This document shows positions 16,343 through 27,734 of a stretch of DNA of 45,284 nt, in pieces; the stretch's first letter is position 1; each line of letters starts with the position of its first letter. Under the pieces are notes generated by a model that saw nothing but the letters and a program-made list of their open reading frames with translations, was not told the DNA's origin and did not search any database. Source of the DNA: Candidatus Krumholzibacteriota bacterium (GTDB taxonomy: Bacteria > Krumholzibacteriota > Krumholzibacteriia > LZORAL124-64-63); assembly GCA_024277025.1 (NCBI GenBank), contig JAJRWA010000148.1, positions 1-45,284 of the forward strand, read 5' to 3'. A program made the translations under genes and the position numbers.

Positions 16343-19300
16343 CTAGCCGCCGGCCACCGCGGTGGTCTGGATCAGCTCCAGGCGCTCGCGGGCCATGGCA
16401 CTCCACTCGGGCTTGCCGCCGGCATCGAGGATCCGCTGCCAGGCCTCCCGTGCCGCCGACCAGTCACCCTTCTCCTCGGCCATCTCGGCCAGACGCGCCA
16501 GACTCGCGATGCGGAACGGGTCGGTCGTCTCACCGTCGTCGGCCGCCGACTTGTAGGCCGCCGTCGCCAGATCCAGCCGATCGTTCTTCTCCTGGCACTC
16601 GCCCTGGCGGTACCGCACCTCGGCCACGGCCGCGTCGCCGTACTCCAGAGCGTGCTCATAGGCCTCGAATGCCTGCTGATAGTCACCCACTTCCTCCTGG
16701 TAGAGCGTGGCGATCTGCAGCCACAATCCCTGGGCATTCTCATGCTCGGGATAGTCCGACAGGAACCGCACATAGCCGCCGATCGCAGCGTGCCAGTCCT
16801 CGATCTCCTGGTAGCAGATGGCCGCGTTGTACGCCGCCAGCGGCGCGTACTCGCCGTTCGGGTAGATGTCGGTCAGGGTCTCGTAGCTCTGGGCCGCCGC
16901 CAGGAACTTTTCTTCCTTGAACAGCACCGTCGCGGTCCTGAGGTAGGCCAACTCGGCCAGGTCGTGGTCCGGATGGGTGATCGTGAAGTTGCGGAACCCG
17001 GCCAGGGCCTGATCCATGCTTTCCTGGCGATAGTAGCTCTCGGCCAGGTAGAACAAGGCGCCCGGCCCCGACTCGCTGTCCGGATAGTCCAGGGTCACCT
17101 TCTCGAACGCCCGGGCGGCGGTCTTGAAGTCACCGGCTGCGAACGCATCCTGGCCCTTGTTCCAGTAGATATCGGCCGCCAGCGGACTGTCCGGATGCCC
17201 AACCAGGTACTCCTCCATGTCCTTGCCGCTGCGATAGTAGCAGGACTGTACGCCCAGCTCGGCGTCTTCCACCCGGATGTCCTCGGGGAACGCCGCGATG
17301 AAGGCACCGAAGGCCGCGATCGCCGCGTCGTCCTGGCCCTGGTTGTAGGCACAGTTGGCCAGGCCGAAGCGCGCATCGGCCACGTGCTTGCCGGCCGGAT
17401 AGCGCACCACCAGTTGTTCATACGAAGCGGCCGCGGCGGCGAACTGCCCCAGACCGAACTGCGTATCGCCGATGCGGTACAAAGCTTCCTCGGCTTCGGG
17501 CGCGGTGCCGAAGCGCTGCAGAATCTGGCGCCAGCTCTCGATGGCCTGGTCGTAGTACTGCAGTCGGTAGTAGCAGTCACCCTGGTTGGCCAGGGCCGAA
17601 GCGGCCATCGGGTCGTCCGGATGCTTGTCCAGGAAGTCGCTGAACTGCTTCAGCGCGTCCTCGTAGTTGTGCTGGTTGAAATAGATGCTGCCGACGGCCA
17701 GGCTGTTGGTCCCCTTCTCGCTCTCGGCGTTGGCCAGGGCCATCAGGAACTTCTCCTGCTCCTGCAGCGCCAGTTCGTACTCGCCGGTCCGGCTGAGACT
17801 GGCGACCAGCCCCTGCAGCGACGCGGCTGCCACGTTGCTGCGCGGATAGCCGGTCAGCACCAGACGGTACATGCCCTCGGACTGCCGGTACAAACCCTGG
17901 GCGTAGTAGGCCTCGCCAAGGTAGTAGTAGGTCCGGGCCCGCCACTCGCTGGGCGTAGGCAACAGCTTGCTGGCCAGATAGTTGTAGTTGGTCACGAGAC
18001 GGTCCAGGTCGCCGGTCCGGTAGTAGGCCAACGTGGACAGGAACAGGGCGCGCTCGGCAACATCCGTGTTCACGTTCTTGTCCAGCACGTTCTGGAAGCT
18101 GCGGATCGCGTCGCGGTACTCGGCCAGTTGGAAGTGGCTGTACCCCTGCAGCACGCGCACCCGCGCGGACAACTCGTCGCCCGGAAACCGGTCGAGGAAT
18201 TCGCTGGCCAGGATGATCGCCTGGCCGTAGTTCTCCTCGGCGGTGTAGGTGAAGATCACCTTGTGCAGGGCGGCGCTGGCCACGCGCGTCTCGCCAAAGC
18301 GTTTGACCACGTCGGTCCAGGCAAAGATAGCCTCGGCCCGGCGGTCGAGTTTCATGTAGCAGTCGCCGATCAGATACTGGGCGAACCCGCTGATCTCCTC
18401 GCCCGGGAAAGTGCGGGTGATCTCTTCCAGCTGGCGCACGGACTCGTCGTAGCGGCCCTCGTTGAAAGTCACGCAAGCCATCTTGTAGCGCGCGTTGGGC
18501 ACGAAGCGGCTGTCCGGATACTGTTCCAGGAAGGCCCGATAGCTACGGACGGCGACCGCGTTCTGGCCCGAACGGTAGAACGCCTCGGCCACCGAGAAGG
18601 CGACGTCGTCGGCCAGCGGACTATCCGGATACTTGCGCAGCACCTGGCGGTAGCGCTGAATCGCCAGAATGTACTGGCCGGTGTCTTCGAGGCAGCGCCC
18701 GAGATAGTACAGGCCGCGATCGCTGGGAACATCGCTGAAGAAGGCGATCGCCTCGTCGTAGCGCTCGTCATGGTAGGCGAACAGGCCCAGGGCGAACTTG
18801 ACCTGGGCTTTCTCGGCGTAGCCCGGGCGCCGTTCCAGCAACTCGTGATAGACGGCGCTCAGCTTCAGCCAGTTGCCCTCCACGATGTAACTCAAGCCGA
18901 TTTCATACAGGCCCTCGGCCAGCAGGAAAGTGTCGTCGTACTTGTCGATCAGGCGGTCGTACTTCTTGATCGCCTCGGCAAACTGGCCCAGGTTGTAGTA
19001 GCACTCGCCCTGCCGCAGCAGCACGCTGGCCTTCAGGTAGTCGTCGGCGCCCTTGCGCTTGCCGACCTCCTTGTAGGCCGCCAGGGCGCCCGGATAATCC
19101 TCGGCCGCGAAGTAGCACTCACCCAGCATGAACTGCGCCTTGGCGGCCCGCCGGCTCTTGCCGTAGGTCTGCACATAGAGGCGATACTGCTGCATGGCGG
19201 CCGACTTGTCGGTGCCGTCGGCATAGGCCTGGCCGGCGGCGTCCCAGAGGGCCGCTTCGGTCGGGATCTGCTGTTCCGGGCTGTTCTCGGCGGCGCTTGC

Positions 19301-19387
19301 CACCGGCACCAGCCAACCGGCCAGCACCAGCAAGGCGCAACCGACCACCGGCAACAGGAAGGAACGGGTAACCAGCTTCGTCTTCAT
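16343..19387 (-). CDS. large secreted tetratricopeptide-repeat protein
   Basis: A 1014-residue protein with a signal peptide (hydrophobic core FLLPVVGCALLVLAGWLVP, cleavage near ASAAE) followed by TPR repeats over nearly its whole length. The repeats follow the A-x-x-x-Y-x-x-[IL] pattern with Y-P-[DGN]-S turns, for example VLRKYPDSPLADDV, LEQYPDSRFV, FLDRFPGDELS and FLDKHPDDPMA, about 35 residues apart. The Tol-Pal accessory CpoB/YbgF and BamD have the same kind of repeat, so a periplasmic scaffold or outer-membrane-associated role is likely. It shares a TAATG overlap with the PorV-like gene and is the last gene of that operon. I cannot name the partner; the link to the PorV-like protein is by context. 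Confidence 0.85.
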   Translation of the reverse strand: MKTKLVTRSFLLPVVGCALLVLAGWLVPVASAAENSPEQQIPTEAALWDAAGQAYADGTDKSAAMQQYRLYVQTYGKSRRAAKAQFMLGECYFAAEDYPGALAAYKEVGKRKGADDYLKASVLLRQGECYYNLGQFAEAIKKYDRLIDKYDDTFLLAEGLYEIGLSYIVEGNWLKLSAVYHELLERRPGYAEKAQVKFALGLFAYHDERYDEAIAFFSDVPSDRGLYYLGRCLEDTGQYILAIQRYRQVLRKYPDSPLADDVAFSVAEAFYRSGQNAVAVRSYRAFLEQYPDSRFVPNARYKMACVTFNEGRYDESVRQLEEITRTFPGEEISGFAQYLIGDCYMKLDRRAEAIFAWTDVVKRFGETRVASAALHKVIFTYTAEENYGQAIILASEFLDRFPGDELSARVRVLQGYSHFQLAEYRDAIRSFQNVLDKNVNTDVAERALFLSTLAYYRTGDLDRLVTNYNYLASKLLPTPSEWRARTYYYLGEAYYAQGLYRQSEGMYRLVLTGYPRSNVAAASLQGLVASLSRTGEYELALQEQEKFLMALANAESEKGTNSLAVGSIYFNQHNYEDALKQFSDFLDKHPDDPMAASALANQGDCYYRLQYYDQAIESWRQILQRFGTAPEAEEALYRIGDTQFGLGQFAAAAASYEQLVVRYPAGKHVADARFGLANCAYNQGQDDAAIAAFGAFIAAFPEDIRVEDAELGVQSCYYRSGKDMEEYLVGHPDSPLAADIYWNKGQDAFAAGDFKTAARAFEKVTLDYPDSESGPGALFYLAESYYRQESMDQALAGFRNFTITHPDHDLAELAYLRTATVLFKEEKFLAAAQSYETLTDIYPNGEYAPLAAYNAAICYQEIEDWHAAIGGYVRFLSDYPEHENAQGLWLQIATLYQEEVGDYQQAFEAYEHALEYGDAAVAEVRYRQGECQEKNDRLDLATAAYKSAADDGETTDPFRIASLARLAEMAEEKGDWSAAREAWQRILDAGGKPEWSAMARERLELIQTTAVAGG

Positions 19388-20742
19388 TATTTGTTGTCCC
19401 CCTGATAACCGGCAGCGCCGTGGGAAGAATTGTCCTTGTCATCGTCGGCGCCCAGCGAGTTTCCGCTGACCTCCACCCGGATCGGCACCCGCGTGCGGTC
19501 CGTGAAGCCCATGATCTCGACGTCGGTCGCGTAGTCCCATTCCTGGCCGAGGTCATCCACGACCGTCACCTGCACGTCATAGTGCCCACTGGACACCAGG
19601 CGGCCCTCTTCGTCCTCGCCGCCCCAGGTCACGCCGCTCGGCGGCACGCCGTTGCCGGTCAGGATCCGCACCAGGCGGCCCTGCTCGTCGGTGATCTCCA
19701 GGCGCCAGGAGTCAATCGTGCCCCGGACCGCGGTCTGGATATCGAAAGTCACGTTGCGATCCGTACCCGAGGGGCTGAACAGGGTGCGGTCGGTGCTCAT
19801 CTTCACGCCGAACGGCACCCCGAAACGCAGCGTGGCGCTGACGACATTCTTGGCGCCCAGATCGGTGCTCACAAAGGCGTAGTCGAATTGCCAGTTCTCC
19901 AGGCGGAAGCCGGCGCCGGCGCTCATGTGCTCGCGCTCGGCGTCGTAACCGCCGCGCAGGACCAGATTGCGCAGGGCCGTAAACTCCATGCCCGAGCGGA
20001 AACTCGCGTCCATATACTCGGTCTGCACCAGATCGGTGTTGACCCGCAGCCGCCCCTGGAAGAAACGCAGCCCCAGACCGGCCCGCGTACTGCGCGCGAG
20101 TTTTTCCTCTTCATCGATCAGCGTGATCTTCGGCGTCACGATGTTCTGGATCGACGCGCCGAAGCTCAGCAGGCGATGGGGCCGGAACATCACGCCGACA
20201 TCCAGGCCGGTGCTGCTGCCCGAGGCGCCACCGATATTCTGGGTAACGGCCTTGAGGTTCACGCCATAGGTGAAGCGGCTGCCGCCATTGGCATAGCCCA
20301 GCGAGAAGATCCCTTCCTTCTCGCTGAAGGTCTCGCCCAGATCGGCATCCCAGGTCGACCGCTCGAATTCGCCGCTGGTGGTGAAGGTGCCGTTCAACGA
20401 GAACGTGCCCCACTGCTCGGTGGGCAGGCGCAGCGCGAAGAACGAGTAGCGCGTGTCGTCGAACATGGTTGCGCCCATGGCCGTCACTTCCATCGTCCGC
20501 AGCTGGGACAGACCCGCCGGATTCCAGTAGGCCGTCGCCACGTCGTCGGCCATACCGACCACGGCGTTGCCCAGGGCCAGGCTGCGGGCGCTGGCGCCGA
20601 AGCGCAGGAACCCGCCAGGCACACCGGCGTCATCAGCAGCCAGGGTCGGCACCGCCACCGGCGCCAGCAGCAGGGCCACCGCGCCGGCCAGCAGGAACCG
20701 GTTCGAACAGAATGTGCGTTTCATGTTGTTGACTTTCCTCAT
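19387..20742 (-). CDS. PorV/PorQ-family outer-membrane beta-barrel protein with C-terminal FlgD-like domain
   Basis: A 451-residue protein with a signal peptide (cleavage near PTLAADD). The N-terminal signature GGFLRFGASARSLALGNAVV and MADDVATAYWNPAGLSQL is that of the PorV/PorQ (UPF0164) barrel family; the FadL-like barrel runs to about residue 320. The last 120 residues hold an Ig-like FlgD fold with SWRLEITDEQGRLVRILTG and VTWGGEDEEGRLVSSGHYDV. In type IX secretion PorV shuttles cargo at the outer membrane. The ATG at 20742 overlaps the giant protein stop as ATGA; a second ATG at 20724 follows an AGGAAA and may be the true start. Placement right after a gene with a sorting-type C-terminus suggests it handles that protein. 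Confidence 0.82.
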   Translation of the reverse strand: MRKVNNMKRTFCSNRFLLAGAVALLLAPVAVPTLAADDAGVPGGFLRFGASARSLALGNAVVGMADDVATAYWNPAGLSQLRTMEVTAMGATMFDDTRYSFFALRLPTEQWGTFSLNGTFTTSGEFERSTWDADLGETFSEKEGIFSLGYANGGSRFTYGVNLKAVTQNIGGASGSSTGLDVGVMFRPHRLLSFGASIQNIVTPKITLIDEEEKLARSTRAGLGLRFFQGRLRVNTDLVQTEYMDASFRSGMEFTALRNLVLRGGYDAEREHMSAGAGFRLENWQFDYAFVSTDLGAKNVVSATLRFGVPFGVKMSTDRTLFSPSGTDRNVTFDIQTAVRGTIDSWRLEITDEQGRLVRILTGNGVPPSGVTWGGEDEEGRLVSSGHYDVQVTVVDDLGQEWDYATDVEIMGFTDRTRVPIRVEVSGNSLGADDDKDNSSHGAAGYQGDNK

Positions 20743-23700
20743 TTGACCACCGCGATCTTGCGGCGCAGATCCATACCGTTGCCCGTGACGCGACAGATGT
20801 AGCCGCCGTTGGCCACTTTGCGTCCCTTGCCGTTGGTGCCGTCCCAGGGAATCTGGACGACTTCGCCGGCGGTCACGAATTGCTGTTGGCTGTGAACGAC
20901 ATCCCCGTACAGGTCATAGACCGTCATGGTCACGTTCCCCGAGGCCGTGGGCCGGAACATGATCATGGTCGACCCCTCGTTGGGGTTGAAAGGGTTGGGT
21001 CGGTTGGTGATGGACTTGGCCAGATCCAGGGCCTTGGCCGTGTACAGGACGACCGTGCGCACTTCCTCGAGCACGCCGCTGCTCTCTTCGGCGTAGAAGC
21101 GCAGGGTGTGCTCACCCGGCGTGGCGAACTGCGCACCGAGATCCGCCAGGCTGAAGGCGCCGGTGTAGACGTTGGCCGGCCGCGGCGGATCCTGCAGATC
21201 CACATCGTAGAAGATGGCCTGGATGCCGCCCAGATCCTCGGTCACCGCCGCCAGCGACATCTCGGTCGCCGCAGTGACGTAGAAACCGTCGCGGAAGGCC
21301 GAGGCCTCGGGCGCGAACCCCAGGCTGCTGCGCGGCGGTCCGACCACCGCCAACACCAGCCCGTCGGACATGATGTCCCCCGAGCTGGCCTGCAGCAGGA
21401 TGTCCCGCGTGCCATAGGCGTCGACGGCCAGATTGGTCGTCGCCTCCCCGTTGACGTTGGCCACGAAGGTCGTGTTCAGGGTGCGCGTGGCCCCCAAACT
21501 GCCGTCACCCTCGAGCACCGTCAGGTTCACCAGGGAGCCCTGCACCGGATTGCCGGTGTCGTCGGTGGCGCGAGCCCGAATGATCACGACCTCGTTCGGC
21601 CGCAGGGGCCGGTCCAGCACCTGGCCTGGAATGTCCTCGGCCCAGAGTTCCAGGATCGCCGCCGGAGCGGGCACGACCACGACCACGTCGCTGAAGAACT
21701 GCTCGCCGGTGCTGTCACTGACCCGCAGGTAGATCGACTCGGCCCGGTCATAGGTCTGCGAATTGAAGGTGAGCTCACCGCCGAACGTCGTGCCCACGGT
21801 ATCGGCCAGAATGCCGGCCGGGCTCAGATTGAAGTCCGGACGCGGCGAGTTGCCGCTGAAGGCCCGGATCGAGAAGTTGCGGTCATCGGTGGTCACCAGC
21901 TGCCCGGTCACGATATCCACGCGGCGCACGGTCATCGCGAACGGCTTGCCGGCCACCACGGTGTCCGGAATATCCACGGCGTAGCGCACACCCTCGGGCA
22001 CGATGTTCAGCGGATCGCTGAAGGCCTCGCGTCCGCGATCATCACGCACACGGATAACGATCTGCTCGCTGGTGGCGTAGTGCTGGCCGCTGATCACGGC
22101 TTCGCCGCCGACCAGGGTGCCACTGGTGATACCCAGGGTATCGTGGGCCGCCTGGCGGCTGGGCAGCAGCGCGGTCATGGTGAAGTCCCCACCGGCATCG
22201 ATTCGCTCGCCGGTCTCCGGATTCACCAGACGCACGGTCACGGCGAAAGTCGCCGGCGGGCCGGCCGTCACCGTGGCCGGATCCGGCAGCACGATGCGGT
22301 ACTCGGCCTCGTTGACCGGGATATCGACCCGGCCGGAATTCACGGTCGCGTGAGCCGCGTCCGTGGCGAAGACCGCCACGACACCCGGATTGCCGAGCAC
22401 GACCTCGACGTCACGACTGCCGTTGACGAACGGCGCGTTGTCCGCGGCCGGATCGACCAGATCCAGCTCACCGCCCGAGCTGCTCAGATGAATCGTGCCG
22501 TTGACGATGTCGGTGGCCAGGTTCCAGTACTGGTCCACCGCGCGCACCGTCAGGGTGAACGGCGACTCGGCCTGCTGGGTCAGCGGCGAGCCGGTCTTGC
22601 CGCTCCCGCTCAGTGCGCCAGGCAAGGGGGTCTCGCCCGGTGCCACGATCTGGATGCGCTTGAACCCGTCGGCCAGCATCCGGCAGGTGTTGCTGATACC
22701 GGTGATCCCGGTCGAGTCCGAGACCTCGACGAAGATCTCCTCGGAGCGGCTGTAGGCCTGGGCAATGGTGCGGATACCCGCACTGAGAATACCCTGGCTG
22801 ACTTCCATGACCCCGGCGCCGGTCAACCCGGTCTGGGCACTGACGATGCGGACATTGAACAGGCGGTCCTGGGTCGTGACGCGCTCGCCGGTGTTGCTGT
22901 CCAGCAGTTCCACCACCAGCGGGAAGGTCGTCGGCGGGCCGACCACGGCCGTGTCGGGGATCGTGACGGCAAAATAGAGGCCGCCACTGTCCATGATGAT
23001 AACCGAACTGAACGCCTCGCGGCCGAAATCGTCGGTCACGCGAATGATGATATCCTCGACCGTGCTGTAGCTTTCGGCGTTGATGACACTGACCCCACCG
23101 ACGAGCTGGCTTTCGGCAATGCCTAGGCTGCCACTGGCGGCGCCCTGGTTGGGCAGCAACGGTGTCAGCTGGAAGCGGTTCATGGCCGTGGGCACGACGT
23201 TGCCGGTGATCGGATCGATCAGCTTGACCGTGATCTGGAAGCCGGGCACCGGTCCGGTCGAGGCGGTCGCCGGCACCGTCAGTTCATACTGGTACGGCGG
23301 ATCGACCGGGATGTGACTGGACTGGGACGGCCGCGCCAGGTCATCCTCGTCGTAGGCCGTCACCGTGACGGTCCCTTCGTCGGTCAGGAAGCCGTTGAAG
23401 GTCCGGCGACCGTTGACGAAGGGCACGTAGTTCTCCTGGGGGTTGCCCGCCGTGGCGAACGAATTGTCGCTGGCCACCAGGCGCAACCGGCCCACGTTGG
23501 TCGTGTCGGCCAGGTTCCAGTACTGGTCCACGGCGCGCACGGTAACGGGAAACAGTTCGCCCGAGCGCTGGGCCAGCGGCGTGCCACTCTTGCCCGTGGC
23601 GTCGAAGGCCGGGATACCCGACTCGACCACTTCGCCCGGCGCCACGATCTGCAGACGCTTGTACCCGTCGGCAAGAATGGCAAACACGGGGCTGGAGCCG

Positions 23701-26700
23701 CTCAGGCCGGTCGAATCCGTCACTGTCACATAGATGTTCTCGGCCCGCGTGTAGCTCTGCTGGAAGCTGATCACGCCGTGGTCCAGACGCTGACTCGTCG
23801 TCCCGACCGTACCGGTACCGACACCGCCGAGGGCGGACATCACGGCCACGGACAGGCCGCGATCCTCGTCAACGATGGTCTGGGTGTCGACGTCCCGCAG
23901 CGATACCGCGATGGGGAAGGTCACCGGCGGCCCGACCGTGGGTGGATCGACCGCGTCCATGGTCACGATGTATTCCAGACCGTTGGGACGCATGCGAATC
24001 GTCGAACTGTAGCTGCTGCGGCCGGCCGTGTCGGTGATCCACAGGACGATGTCCTCGACCGTGTCGTAGGCCTGGCCGCTGATCGTCACCGCACCGCCGC
24101 TGAGCTGTGCGCTGGTGATCAGCAGATTGCTGCTGGCGGGTTCCAGGTTGCTGCGCAGGGCCTGGATGTTGAACCAGTTGTTGGCCGTCGGCATGGGGTT
24201 GCCGTTCTCGTCGACCAGGTTCACCGTCACGCTGAAGGTCTGGGGCGGCCCGACGTAGGCCGAATCCGGGGTCGTGATCTGGTAGGTCGCGCCCTGCTGG
24301 ATCTGCACCGTGGCCTGCTGCCCCGTCAGATCGGTGCGATCCAGGGCCGAGGCCGCCAGGGTCGCAAAGCCGGTCGACGTCAGGAACACGGGCATCGTGA
24401 TCTCGCCGGAGACCAGCGTCTGGCCGTTGTTCAGGGGGTTGGTCGGACTGATCGAGCCCTCGTCGCTGGCCAACCAGACGTGCTCGCTGCTGTCGTTGAC
24501 CTGATTCCAGAACTGGTCCACGGCGCGGATACGGGCGTCGAATTCCAGGCTCGCGGTCTGGGGCAGCGGGGTCCCGATCTTGCCGTCGCCCTCGGGGCCG
24601 CCCGGCTGGGCCGCCTCGCCGGGCAGCAGCAGCATCAGGCGATTGAAGGTGCCCGGGTCCACCAACACGCTGCTGGTGTCGTTGATCGCCGGGGTGATCA
24701 GGTCGGCGGCCACCAGATCGTGGGTCGCCGCCGTCTTCAGGAACAGGTCGTAGTCGGCCGTGCCCGCCGGATCCAGCGGTGTGTCGTTGGCCGTGATCAT
24801 CTGGAAGTAGTTGTCGCTGGTGAAATGAATCTGCGGCTGCACCGGTACCTGGTTCCACCAGGCGTCCGTCGCGATCACGCGGGCCACCACCGGGTCGCCG
24901 GCGACCAGCGGCAACGGGTCGCCCACCTTGCCCGGCGCGATGCCCGGCGTGTGGGTTTCCCCGGGCAGCAGGACGATCAGGTCGGCGTAGTCCTGGGCCA
25001 GGGCGAAGACGTTGAACGTGTTGCTGCTGTCGGTGTGGGCGTAGGTGTCCTCACGCACGAACAGGCGCACGTCGGTGCCGGTGCGGGTGATCTGGATATT
25101 GCCGCGCCAGGCCCCCTGATAGGCGCCGGTGCCGAAGCCGGCCGACATGTCCGCGGACACGGGATTCAGCACGCCGGAGCCCAGGTTCACGTACAGGGTC
25201 ACGTTGTCGGTGTAGTCGGCGACATGGTTGCCGAAGATGTCGCGCGCCACGACCGTCACGTTGGGCAGCAGCGAACCGGCCAGGTGATCCGGCAGCGGAT
25301 CCAGCGCGTCGGCCGGCGTCGGGTTCGTCCGGCTGTTGATGCCGATATCGAAGTGGTCGATCACGCCGGCCTTCATCGGCACGGTCGTGAACGCGAACAC
25401 GCCGCTGCCGTTGTCATCCACGCGCACGGTCTGGTGGTTCGGGTCCGCCAGGGTGATCAGGGTCACGGCGAAATCACCGTTGTTGTCGCTGATCGACTGG
25501 GGATTGGCCGGCAGGACGGCCGCCCCATCGGTACTGGAGAAGTCCATCGCCAGCGGCAGCACCGGATCCACATCCATGACCGGATTCCAGTAGGCGTCGG
25601 TCGCGTAGACGCGGACGTCGAAGGGCACGCCGGCATCCTGGATCGAAGCGGTGCCGATCTTGCCGTCGTCCTCGATCGAATCGAAAATACCGGGATCCAG
25701 GGTCTCGCCCGGCGCCTCGACCACCAGGTGGGCATAGGCGTCCGGCGACACGATGATGGGGCTGGAATCGCTGGCATTGATCCCGCTGGATTCGGCCCGC
25801 AGGTACTGCAACTGGTCCGCCGACCGCAGCACCACGCGGATATCGGTCGGATTGTCGATGGTGACCACATTGCCGGGATAGTCCGGCAGTTCGAAGTAGC
25901 CCGAAGGGCAGCTCAGGGTCACGTTGCGGTTGCCGGGCGCCAGGTTGCTGTAGCGATCCACGGGCCGGATCGTGACCGGGGTGATCACATCGCCGGCCGT
26001 CACCGCGTTGGGCGTGCCCTGGTTGCCGCTGAAGTTCTCGTCGTTCAGGCCGTTGACCCAGGTCTCGCCCGGGAACGAGATCAGGATCTTCTCGGCCGGA
26101 CCGGCGTTGACCTGGAAGGCCGCCGACTCGCCGACCACACCGGAGTCCACGATGATGTAGGCGCTGAACCCGCGCTTGGTCACCTGCACCAGCGCGTCCA
26201 GTTGGCCGTCCACGAAGGTGGCGTTGTTGGTCAGGATGTAGTCCGCGCTCTCGTCGGTCGTGCCGATGCGCGCGCGCAGGCTGACCGCGCCGTTGAGCGG
26301 GAAGATGTTGTTGTTCGAGTCACGCGCCTGGATGCGGATGTTGAACGGAATCGTCGTCACCTGGGGGTCCGCGGGATTCCACACACCCAGGTCGAATTCG
26401 AAGTGATCGAGGCCCTGGGGATTGATGACCACGTCACTGCGGCTGGTCGCGTTGACCGCGCCGCTGGCGGTGACCGTGACCCGCGTCGTACCGGACCGGA
26501 TCAAGGTTGCGCTGAGGCTGGACTCGGGGTTGCCGCCCATCACGCCGCCCGCCGGCAGAATCACGCCGGCGTTGGGATCATCGCTGCTCCAGCTCAGATT
26601 GGGCAGAGGTGCGGGCTCGATCGGATTCCAATGCAAGTCTGTGGCATAGACAGAGATACCGACCACGTTCTGACCAGAGGTCTGGGAGCTGGGCACGCCG

Positions 26701-27518
26701 CTCTTGCCCGGGCTGACGCCCGGCGTGAGGCTCTCGCCCGGCAGCAGCAGCACCACTTCGCTGAGGGCGCCCGGTCGCAGAGGCGTGATCGTCGCCGAAC
26801 CCGTGGCGGGGTTCGCCTGGCCCGGGTAGGTGACAGTATTGGTCGCCGTCAGTTCGTTCTCGCGAGTCACCGGATCGGTACCCCAGAACGTGACCGGCAC
26901 TGTCGCCACACCAAGACTGAAATCCAAGCCACTGACACCGTACACGGGCCCGGACGGGAAGTGTCCCACGAGCGCCGTCAGGTCCACGTCGTCGCGGAAA
27001 TTCAGCACGGCCACGCCGGCTGCGTCCCGGGCGATGATATCGATATTGATGGCCTGGTCCACGAACTTGTCGCCCGCCGGCACGGAAAAATCGAAATGGT
27101 CGACGTAGTTGTAACAGTTGATCTCGACCTCGGCCGGCGGCACCGAACCGTCGTCGGCATCGAATACCCGCAGGCGCACGGGCTGCCCGTCGGCCAGGAA
27201 ACGCACGTTGTCGAACTGATACTCGCCGTTGGCCAGGTAGCGACTGGCCGGCAGCACCGCTGCGACATCCGGAGATTACAGCTGGGCGTGGATGAAGTTG
27301 GCCGTCACATCGGTGGATCCGTCGGCGTTGACCGCGCGCACGTTCACACTGAAGTCGGTCTCGACCGTTACCGAAGGGCGTCCCGCCACGATCTGGGGGT
27401 TGACGACGGTGATTTCCAGATAGTCGAAAGCCAGCGCGTTCGACGCCACCAACAAACCGGACACGAGGGTCACGGCCATCAGGGTTTTCTGCATGCTCTG
27501 TATACGATTCATTGCCAT
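20739..27518 (-). pseudogene. giant Ig-repeat surface protein with NPFNP/FlgD-type C-terminal domain, interrupted by in-frame TAA
   Basis: About 2260 codons in one frame, broken only by a TAA at 27278-27276 (codon 81). The first 80 residues hold a signal peptide (cleavage near SNALA) and the start of a first Ig-like domain; the frame resumes at once (SPDVAAVLPASRYLANGEYQF) with the rest of that domain, so the stop lies inside a folded unit. The body has seven PGE...GKxGxP...AVDQYWN modules and three long composite repeats. The last 90 residues read NRPNPFNPNEGSTMIMF, LYDLYG-like VYDLYGDVV, WDGTNGKGRKVANGGY and end in a basic RRKIAVVK, the form of type IX/FlgD sorting domains in the FCB group. 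As written, the large part lacks an export signal. Adhesin-like function is inferred; no enzyme motif was seen. Confidence 0.85.
21640..24640 (-). repeat. three tandem composite protein repeats of about 990 bases in the giant surface protein
   Basis: Each unit joins a PGE/AVDQYWN module to two Ig-like modules of the type VGPPxTFxVTVxLVDxxTGE ... YxTxEDIxIRVTD. PGE motifs lie near 24616, 23634 and 22636, giving a steady spacing of about 990 bases (330 residues). Further single PGE modules lie near 26735, 26065, 25705 and 24958. Units are diverged, so nucleotide identity looks moderate. Confidence 0.8.
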
Positions 27519-27734
27519 CCCGCTGCCTTGGGTGTGGGGTTTTGCCCTCTCCGCCTTGCATTTTGCGAGGCCGATCCTGGAGAACGTGCTCCGAAGGGGC
27601 TATTCCACGTGTTTTTTGCGTTCCAGGGCAGGAAGGGCAATCAGCATGCCCGCGCGGAGGATTTCGTGAAGTTTCGTATGGTTTCTTGTAGTGGTCGGGA
27701 GCGGTGGGCGCCACGAGTCGGCGGACCAGGGCCA

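Noticed and set aside
20739..27518. CRISPR or short tandem DNA repeats in the surface-protein gene
   Set aside because: The repeats are protein modules about 990 bases apart with diverged DNA, not short direct repeats with spacers.
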